From NCBI GenBank assembly GCA_003439945.1, contig QVRM01006564.1, forward strand, positions 248,001-312,000: a stretch of 64,000 nucleotides of DNA, read 5' to 3'. Position 1 is the first letter of the stretch. Each line of letters begins with the position of its first letter. Source of the DNA: Dermanyssus gallinae. Lineage: Eukaryota; Arthropoda; Arachnida; Mesostigmata; Dermanyssidae. The position numbers and the translations under genes were made by a program. Under the pieces are notes generated by a model. That model had not been told where the DNA came from. It was given only the letters and a program-made list of their open reading frames with translations, and ran no database searches. Below are positions 38,596 through 64,000 of the stretch, one piece after another.

Positions 38596-39747
38596 TTAGT
38601 TGTCGGGAGTGGCCAGCAGAAGTCCGGACCTCTTTTCTAGACCGTTGGAGAACTTTCCGTTGCGTGGCACATATAGTTTCACGACTCGTCGCTTCTTTGT
38701 GTTGTTGTTATTGTTGTCGTTGTTGTTGTTGTTGTTGTTGTTGCTGTTGTTGTTCGAAAACGTCTCTCCCGTAGATGGCGGCAGTGAAGCTGAAGCTAGA
38801 GGTTCACGAGAACGTGTGGTCTGGTCGGGGACTTCTGCAGAGGGAACGACATCTTCTCTAGCAGCAGCCGAAGTTGAAGCAGGGGCAGAAGTACCAAGTG
38901 GAGCGGGTACCCCTTCCGCTACCATTGAAGGCCTATCAATGATTTCCGGACCCGTCTGAGCAGCTGGAATGCCATCATTTGGCGCGCCGGCGTTCGTATA
39001 CGCACCGTTGTTGTTCTCATGGGGGTAGTTGTTGTTATTGTTGCTGTTCTTGTGGGGGTAGTTGTTGTTGTTCTCGTAGGCGTAGTTGTTGTTTTTATTG
39101 TTGTCGTTGTTGTTGTTGTTGTCGGTACTACTATAGTAGTAATAGTCGTTGCCGCTGCTGTTGGGGGTATCATCGATTCGTCGGTCGGGATGAGGTAGTA
39201 CGGGGGGCCGTTGCGGCAGGCCTGACGAGGGACGTAGATTGTCGATCAGCTCCACGGGCCCTTCGTCACTGCGCGATTGCGCGATCTCGAACGGTCGCGC
39301 GCCTCGGTATCGCTGGCCCACCGATGATGATGATGATGCTGCTGCTGCTGTTGTTGTGGCCGCAGCGGGGGCATTCGCGATGCCTCCTGTTCCGGCTGGC
39401 GACGAGGCCGGATGCGACAACGAGGAGTACGAAGACGATTCGAATCGAGGCGTCATAAACTCGGCCGTGATCTCGGACGCCGCGACCACGTTTGGGTTGC
39501 GGCTGGCCTTCCGACCGCGCTGCCGAACCGCCGCACCGTGGTTAACCTGCTTGCGGACGACGTGGTACTGACCGCTATCAGCACTGCTGATGGCACGACG
39601 TCCGGAACTTCCCGTTCTAGTGTCGCCGCCATTGGCCGCCGAACTGCTGCGATTCTTGCCACCCGTGCTACTAGTGGCATGTTGAGTATCGCTGCCGACC
39701 CCACCAAGCGAAGACCTCGACCCGCGGAGATTTCGCTGCTGCGCGTT
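38596..39747 (-). CDS. Unknown Ser/Asn-rich gene, last exon
   Basis: 384 codons including the stop, fully open from the acceptor. Asn runs are encoded by AAC/AAT triplet repeats and are probably length-variable. Confidence -1.
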   Translation of the reverse strand, partial: NAQQRNLRGSRSSLGGVGSDTQHATSSTGGKNRSSSAANGGDTRTGSSGRRAISSADSGQYHVVRKQVNHGAAVRQRGRKASRNPNVVAASEITAEFMTPRFESSSYSSLSHPASSPAGTGGIANAPAAATTTAAAASSSSSVGQRYRGARPFEIAQSRSDEGPVELIDNLRPSSGLPQRPPVLPHPDRRIDDTPNSSGNDYYYYSSTDNNNNNDNNKNNNYAYENNNNYPHKNSNNNNNYPHENNNGAYTNAGAPNDGIPAAQTGPEIIDRPSMVAEGVPAPLGTSAPASTSAAAREDVVPSAEVPDQTTRSREPLASASLPPSTGETFSNNNSNNNNNNNNDNNNNNTKKRRVVKLYVPRNGKFSNGLEKRSGLLLATPDN

Positions 39748-40571
39748 CTGTGGTCAGTCAGTCGATCGCCGAACATGAAACAACAAGCAATCGTACAATC
39801 GAAAATGGTATCAGCGATTATTTTGAGTAGACATACATAGATATGCATATAGATATGGAAGATAGAAAGACGGGGGGTTGGGGAGATTAGACAGAGAAGG
39901 AGAGTGAGACAGAGACATCTCGCATGTGGTACACTATGCTTCCGTGTTTGTGAGTATGTGCTGTACCACAGTAAAAATGTGAGTCCCATAGTCATGATAA
40001 GGATGATGATGATGGTGGGATTGACGATGGCGAGATCGCAGTCGCTCCGAATCTCGAATTCGGTTGTTTCGTCCGAATAGAGGAATAGGCACATGCCTGA
40101 TATGTACTCTATCCGCAACCATAAGCCTGCCATTAGATAGTTTGCTCACCTCAAGTTGGAGCAGTTTCGCCGAGGGCGTGTTGAGTTTAGCTGCCGGCTG
40201 TGCGGCGCTTCGGGCGGCGGCATTTGCAGAAGTTCCGCTCGGGCGTTGTTGTTCCGAAGAGACCGGAATGGGTCGATCGGGGCGAGCTGAGTTGGCCGGA
40301 ACCGGCGGGTGCGCCTGGAGAACGGCAACAGGTCGGCCTCCCGTCGCCACGCTGGGCGCGGTAGGCGCCGGCGGGGGCGGCAGAACCCGGCTAAACTCGA
40401 TTTGGTTCGGCGCGATGACGTTGACCCGTTGCGGTGCGGGCGGTTCGCCAAGCACGGGCAGCTCCGTTGGCCTGACCATTCTGCTCATCGCGCCGTCACC
40501 GCCATCGTCGAACACAGCGTCATCAGCACAGCATTTGCAGTTAGTTGGTGTAATTTGCTCTATTAGGTCTC
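38596..40571 (-). CDS. Ser/Asn-rich protein of unknown function (3' two exons)
   Basis: Minus-strand exons 40150-40571 and 38596-39747, joined at GAG|GTGAGC and CCACAG|AAC in phase 0, ending with TAA at 38596. The upstream exon is Pro/Ala-rich; its acceptor is placed at 40572 (a CTAAC-like branch site, then TTTGTTAG), which is uncertain, and earlier exons were not found. The last exon is Ser/Gly/Arg-rich, then has Tyr and long Asn-rich runs with NYPHKN / NYPHEN repeats, then a basic C-terminus containing KKRRVVKLYVPRNGK. No domain is recognisable and no membrane segment is seen; it is largely disordered by composition. An opposite-strand frame at 39239-39571 is also open but lacks splice support. 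Function unknown. Confidence -1.
40150..40571 (-). CDS. Unknown Ser/Asn-rich gene, penultimate exon
   Basis: Contains CKCCADD and a Pro-rich LPPPPAPTAP segment. The 3' boundary (GTGAGC donor) is strong, the 5' boundary tentative. Confidence -1.
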
Positions 40572-40620
40572 CTAACAAAGTATTTGTGTTAGGAAGCCTC
40601 ACGCCTACGAAACCTACGAG

Positions 40621-40658
<38 letters not shown>

Positions 40659-41239
40659 GGTGTTACGTAAAAAGTAGTACTTCTTTCGAGGTTTGATAGA
40701 GCTCGGCAAGAAAATAATTTTTCCCAATGGGCGGAAGCCAAGAAAACGTTTTGTTTAGGAGTGAGGATGAAATTTAGAAAAGTCGTTATTCTGCCTTATT
40801 TTCTCCTACATAGTTGTACAAAATCTACGTTTGCGGGAGAACCAGTCAACGCATGAAGCAACCGATCATACCAGTGTGTTCGGCGGAAAATTTTGCATAA
40901 CCTAAATGACACCTAACGCAAGCTAGCAAAAAGCAAATAGGTGGAATAAAAAAAATCATAAAAAGTCGATTTGTTGTTATAACTTACGTTGAAGCTTTCA
41001 CGTGCAAAATCTAAAAATTTTGCCATTGCGCACAAATGACGAACACTCTCTGACGATAGCAAATTTAATGTCCGTCATTTTCGTACCAAAGTGATGGTGC
41101 TGCGTTACGTAGTTGCTGAGAAACTAGGCTTTTTCGACAGCCATATCAAAAGCAAAGGCATGCATACTTCCTAGCATCTTGACCTGCTTTACCACAGAAA
41201 CCACTTGCGCACGTCCAGAAACACACCAGCATTTATTTA

Positions 41240-41617
41240 TTATAAGAAGTGCTCGAAGTTCCGTCCGCCTACCACTAAACACGTTCTGTAGCGATTGCAC
41301 AGGCTCTCTTGCACTCGTGTAAACATGTTAGGCATTGCCCTAACGGCGTCAGCAGCGTTGAATATACGGTCAACCAGATCTTCACGCGATTCAACGGGGG
41401 TTTCGTAGACAACACTCTTTAGGTAGCCCCACAAAAAAAAGTCGAGGCTTGTTAAATCGGGGGAGCGAGGTGGCCAAGCTATAGACCCGCCTCGGCCGAT
41501 CCACCGATTCTTGAATGCTTCGTTTAGGTATTCTCGAACCGTAGCAGAGTTGTGTGGCGGCGCACCATCATGCTGGAACCACATTCTTAGACGAACGCTT
41601 TCCGGGACGCTTTCCAA
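41240..41617 (-). pseudogene. Transposase 3' half on the left arm
   Basis: Encodes MWFQHDGAPPH (second catalytic Asp region), WIGRGG, WPPRSPDLTSLDFFLWGYLK (third catalytic acidic region) and ends GGRNFEHFL before the stop. This pattern belongs to a widespread arthropod mariner-like transposase group. The N-terminal DNA-binding half and first catalytic Asp are missing, so it cannot act alone. Confidence -1.
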
Positions 41618-41932
41618 AAGCTGGGGTAATGTATAAATAAAAAATGCGCGATAAGCAGACCTGACACTTCGTTTTATAGCTTTTGGCGTTGGCGGTTTTT
41701 CTTATGGTGTTTTGGCGTCTCGAATGACGAATTCCGAATCAAAGCCCGCGCAAATTTCCGATAGAAGCTTGTGCGAACGGCGAATAATTTCGAAACAAAG
41801 CCGGCTGCTCAGCGTAAACAAATGCTGGTGTGTTTGTTTCCGCCAGATTAGATGCAGCTGCGTATCGCGCGTTTTTGATTCATACGTTACCCAGTTGTTA
41901 GAAGGCATCCTGGAAAGCTTTCGTCTGAAAAT

Positions 41933-42254
41933 GCCGCCACACAACTCTGCTACGGTTCGAGAATACCTAAACGAAGCATTCAAGAATCGGTGGATCGGCC
42001 GAGGCGGGTCTATAGCTTGGCCACCTCGCTCCCCCGATTTAACAAGCCTCGACTTTTTTTTGTGGGGCTACCTAAAGAGTGTTGTCTACGAAACCCCCGT
42101 TGAATCGCGTGAAGATCTGGTTGACCGTATATTCAACGCTGCTGACGCCGTTAGGGCAATGCCTAACATGTTTACACGAGTGCAAGAGAGCCTGTGCAAT
42201 CGCTACAGAACGTGTTTAGTGGTAGGCGGACGGAACTTCGAGCACTTCTTATAA
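41933..42254 (+). pseudogene. Transposase 3' half on the right arm
   Basis: Repeats the left-arm protein from PPHNSATVREYL to the terminal GGRNFEHFL with no difference that I can see, but starts after the HDGA block, so it is about 11 residues shorter at the N-terminal side. The upstream open frame in the centre (41712-41932) is not recognisable transposase. Confidence -1.
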
Positions 42255-42964
42255 TAAATAAATGCTGGTGTGTTTCTGGACGTGCGCAAGTGGTTTCTGT
42301 GGTAAAGCAGGTCAAGATGCTAGGAAGTATGCATGCCTTTGCTTTTGATATGGCTGTCGAAAAAGCCTAGTTTCTCAGCAACTACGTAACGCAGCACCAT
42401 CACTTTGGTACGAAAATGACGGGCATTAAATTTGCTATCGTCAGAGAGTGTTCGTCATTTGTGCGCAATGGCAAAATTTTTAGATTTTGCACGTAAAAGC
42501 TTCAACGTAAGTTATAACAACAAATCGACTTTTTATGATTTTTTTTTATTCCACCTATTTGCTTTTTGCTAGCTTGCGTTAGGTGTCATTTAGGTTATGC
42601 AAAATTTTCCGCCGAACACACTGGTATGATCGGTTGCTTCATGCGTTGACTGGTTCTCCCGCAAACGTAGATTTTGTACAACTATGTAGGAGAAAATAAG
42701 GCAGAATAACGACTTTTCTAAATTTCATCCTCACTCCTAAACAAAACGTTTTCTTGGCTTCCGCCCATTGGGAAAAATTATTTTCTTGCCGAGCTCTATC
42801 AAACCTCGAAAGAAGTACTACTTTTTACGTAACACCCTGTATATATATATAACATTTTTAGAATTTTATTATGAATGTGAATGGAGTTGGTTGGGATCAC
42901 TTCAACAGTGTGCCCTGTACGGACGCCGCGTGTCCGTGTTGGACGTCGAGATCGACTGAGAAAG

Positions 42965-43640
42965 CCGCAGGCATCTTGTCTTCAGCTGCGAGGTTCAGCT
43001 GCTCGTCGAACCTGTGGAGGAGTTTGCGGGAGACGTTGTCTGAGCCGTCCAGTGTCTGGGACGGTAGCGGTTGGGACTCATGTGGGTAATCTATCGACGC
43101 GTATTTTGCGAGCTTCCTCGTCTCGGCTGAATCAACATCGTGGCCTGTCTAGGCCCCCGCCCCACCATCGGCCATAGAAAACGCTACTAAGTCGGGACTG
43201 TGGCGCCCTAGACAAGCATCCTGCCCCGACTGAAGGGAATAAGAGTCATCCCATCCGGGCGCTTGCCGTCATCAGCTTAGGTAGCCTGGGGTTCTAGACT
43301 GCAGGGGAATCCGCAAGACTGGAGCGCTCGGCCGAAGGAGTCGTTGATGGCATGCCTGGCACTCACGCTGTTCCTGATGGGTTAATTTGTTAACGGATTG
43401 GCCGCATTTGCAATGATGGAGGAGACAAGGTCACAGCCGAAATGAAGACCGGCCAGATTCTAGTCGTTTCGTTGTGCAAGAGGGTGTCTAGTAAGCACAT
43501 GGAATTTAAAACACATGGAACAAGGCCCCGGACTCCTTGGTAGCGACGGCCCGAAGGCGAGTCCTTGCGGAGTCCTCAATAGTGCCCGCTAGTAAGCCGC
43601 GATACACCTCATCGTGCAAGAATGCACTCCAGTCGTGTTG
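42965..43640 (-). mobile_element. RLE retrotransposon fragment (3' half), copy 4
   Basis: Minus-strand pieces match the zinc knuckle and endonuclease region of copies 1-3 (for example the region around 43380-43430 for the CKCG knuckle and 43245-43275 for RPDG). No open frame of size; a dead fragment. Confidence -1.
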
Positions 43641-43682
43641 GCTAAAGGGTTTTTCTTTATGTATATATATATTTCCAATTCT

Positions 43683-43725
43683 ATTTTCAGTTTCAAATGT
43701 GGTTTAATCACGGAACTGCATTTCA
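43683..43725. repeat. Dispersed repeat, also at 29215-29255
   Basis: TCACGGAACTGCATTTCACA with similar flanks occurs at both places. Family unknown. Confidence -1.
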
Positions 43726-44184
43726 CAACACTTACGTTCTCGGCAAATAAAAATGCTTAAAAAAGATGACTCAAACAACGAAGCAGAAAATCACTTGATA
43801 AAATCCAAGGAATGCTTTGTAGAAGCAATTTACAAAAATGATAATCACAGTGGTTAACGATCGTCACAGGGACTTCAAAGCAGCAATTGGAGCGTTTGTT
43901 AGAACGCCGAGGAATATATGAGACAAAAGTATATATAATATATATGTTTTTTTTTAGATATATATATATATATATATATATATTTTACACATAATTTTTT
44001 ACAAGCCGAATAAGGCTTTATTTTGTTGACAGGGATGTTTTTTATACACTTTTTATACACTGTTCATCTATCATAAGGACTTCATTTCTACTCTGCAATG
44101 CCAGTAATACGCTGGCATAGTTAGTTAGATCCCTTTTACGGATTTCATCAGTCTCTTTTTAATTCTGATCCTTTTTTAAATCAC

Positions 44185-44400
44185 CTTTTCTATCCAAACT
44201 ACGTCTGGATTTGGACATACAACGTGAAAACGCTGCTTCCATTGGGGACACACTTCTGAAGTGGTCTCGGTCTGGCCTCATCGCAACGGACACGTGATAG
44301 TCACAATACACGCCCGCTAGGCACATTGGCGTGGCTAAACTTTCGTGATATGTGTAACATATACACAATGTATTATACGGAAAATAAATGATGTTACTTA
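44185..44400 (+). mobile_element. RLE retrotransposon 3' end fragment, copy 5
   Basis: Reverse-complement match to 20165-20370, including the C-terminal coding end and untranslated tail (GTGGTCTCGGTCTGGCCTC, ACACGCCCGCTAGGCACATT). It is in plus orientation, opposite to copy 4. Confidence -1.
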
Positions 44401-44836
44401 GCACATTTAACGAGTTCAAGCATTAAATCAACGTAAAATGTTCGGTCGGTTACCGCATGAGCGCAATTAACTTCAAGCGCAGCATAGAGCAGAGTTTAAG
44501 ATATTTTTACTTTTAGAACTATGATAATTTTCACAGATCCCGGCAGTATTGTTTTAAAGCTAAATATTTGCCGCAAGATGCCATTAACGATGATTACTAC
44601 CCTTAACTAGCAGTACTAAGAGGGCGCGATACCGAGTTGTCACGATGCTATTCCGTGCCATCTGACGGCGTACAACGCGAAACAGTACGCCCTATGGACA
44701 AACATGCATAGGGCACGCACACACACTCATGCAGGTATACATACAAATGACGTGCACAAACAAGTACGAAACAAAAACAACAACGTTCAGTACGCGAACA
44801 GTACGCCGTGACGCATCGCAGCAGAGCTGCGTGACG

Positions 44837-62701
<17,865 letters not shown>

Positions 62702-62992
62702 CTGAAAACCATACAACCAATCATCCAAACACCCACCCACCACGGGGCACTCGAAGCTGATCAATCAACGTTCGCACTGGAATTGCATAGATTTCTACAA
62801 CTGTGTATGCTTGTTACTGTTCGTGATGTCTACTAATACGACTACTAGTCCTACTGTGAAAACAAACAAGCAGCAACAAGAAATGTCGAAACGACATGCA
62901 TATTACTGGATATTTACACCAAAATTAGATTATATTTTATTATATATAATCTACATTATTATATCGTAACAGTAACAATGCCGTATTATGGC

Positions 62993-62995
<3 letters not shown>

Positions 62996-63048
<53 letters not shown>

Positions 63049-63133
63049 CGTAAAATCACCTTTACGTATATATATATATAACGTAAAATCACCTTTACGT
63101 ATATATATATATATAACGTAAAATCACCTTTAC

Positions 63134-63172
<39 letters not shown>
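62996..63172. repeat. (AT)n array with three hairpin-bearing units
   Basis: Three head-to-tail units, each an AT run plus ACGTAAA-ATCACC-TTTACGT, whose ends are complementary. Directly borders the Tc1-like element. Confidence -1.
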
Positions 63173-63173
<1 letters not shown>

Positions 63174-63175
<2 letters not shown>

Positions 63176-64000
63176 TCCCTGAAAAAAATATAGGGCCACC
63201 CATTTTTGCCACATTTCACGCATTTATTATAACCAATCGTGTAAAGATCATAGTGGTACATGCTCACAGAGTAACAGCGGAGACTTCCATCGACATTTGG
63301 GGTCTCGGATTACTTTGAACCACGATGTTTCCACATTTGGCACAGCTATACCGCGAAAAAATGATAATGCCACTAGCAAGATACTTGTCTTAACGAGTGA
63401 ATTAAGCGGACTAACGGCGTTTGGGCTCATTTTACGGCTATACTTAATACTCAGTGAACTTCCCATTAAGTCGGATAACCTCAAAAGTGCGGTTTGGTAT
63501 AGTGTTAAACAAATTTTGAATGACGTTTTGCAAGAGCTCGTCCCAAGCCTCGAAAATTGTTTTTTATCGGTGTAAACTTATTGTTCGAGCCAGCTCCACA
63601 CATTCTGGGTCATATTAAGATCAGGTGAGAGTGCAGGCCAACGTAGGACCTCAATGTGACGTTGGTCGAACCATCTTCGGATCAGCCTGGCGGTGTGAAT
63701 CGGGGCGTTATCGTGTGTAAAAACGAAGTCTGCCCCCCCATCAGCTCAAAATGCGCCGATTGCTCTTTTAGTAAATCCCTATAGCACGTCGAATAAACAC
63801 GACCGTCTAAAAACGCAATCGACGACTTTGTATGATACCCGACAGCGGCCCAGATCACCACTAAATGCCACCTGAGTGACGTTTTGACAAAATTCGTTCT
63901 TCTTTGCGGACATCGTGAAAATAATATTTAAATCGATCCGGTTTATCAAAGTTAATCTTTTTTTCCTTCAAAAAGAGCACTCTGTGTCACTCAGTGATCC
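63174..64000 (-). pseudogene. Tc1-like transposon remnant, runs off the window
   Basis: Left end CAGTCCCTGAAAAAAATATA looks like a Tc1 terminal repeat. The minus strand encodes, across frameshifts, YHTKSSIAFLDGRVYS, DFVFTHDNAPIHTARLIRRW (second catalytic Asp), LRWPALSPDLNMTQNVWSWL (third catalytic position region) and LQNVIQNLFNTIPNR before TAA at 63444. An in-frame stop after WLEQ and indels make it dead. Confidence -1.

Larger units (their letters stand above)
40656..42839. mobile_element. Palindromic Tc1/mariner-superfamily element
   Basis: Begins CAGGGTGTTACGTAAAAAG and ends with the exact reverse complement; it is inserted in an (AT)n run, as expected for TA target sites. The left arm (40656-41561) and right arm (41933-42839) are inverted copies of about 906 bases, apparently almost identical, around a 371-base unique centre. 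Each arm carries the 3' half of the same transposase gene pointing inward to outward, so the element has two coding 3' ends and no complete gene. Confidence -1.

Noticed and set aside
39239..39571. Plus-strand open frame with a poly-Asp/Ala run
   Set aside because: Lies opposite the minus-strand last exon, which has a longer frame and consistent splice sites; no plus-strand splice partners were found.
63297..63575. Plus-strand 92-residue open frame
   Set aside because: Antisense of the Tc1-like transposase C-terminus.

Overview
The window is eukaryotic nuclear DNA. It has split genes with GT-AG introns, long (AT)n and (ATT)n microsatellites, RLE-type non-LTR retrotransposons, Tc1/mariner elements and a tRNA-derived SINE. 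The transposon mix suggests an invertebrate, most likely an arthropod (a mite or tick is plausible), but no sequence here fixes the species.

Layout. 1-8.7 kb: microsatellites, one SINE, hairpins and a GC-richer block near 4.3 kb that could hold a promoter or untranslated first exon. 8,725-33,884 (+): a 24-exon gene assembled here purely from reading frame and splice phase (1816 codons before the stop). It encodes a large nuclear zinc-finger protein with an N-terminal CCHC finger, an AT-hook, an atypical CXXC domain, a Ser/Thr-rich region, a Gln-rich region and about 18 C2H2-like fingers. Its introns hold two palindromic-element and mariner remnants, a 28S rRNA fragment and three RLE retrotransposon remnants. 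33.9-38.6 kb: mostly unexplained, with one candidate small first exon. 38,596-40,571 (-): a two-exon, low-complexity Ser/Asn-rich gene of unknown function, with its 5' end not found. 40,656-42,839: a long palindromic transposon with the 3' half of a transposase gene on each arm. 42.9-44.4 kb: retrotransposon scraps. 44,837-62,701 (-): the last six coding exons of an alkaline phosphatase gene, covering essentially the whole catalytic domain; the signal-peptide exon is not seen. Its 11.5-kb upstream intron contains the best-preserved RLE retrotransposon copy (59.3-62.3 kb). 63.2-64 kb: a decayed Tc1-like element running off the window.

The two recognisable host genes face each other (tail to tail) and have no evident functional link. 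The most unusual items are the CXXC plus multi-C2H2 architecture, the near-perfect palindromic transposon, a partial exon copy inside the retrotransposon in the last intron of the zinc-finger gene, and many short perfect hairpins scattered through the window.
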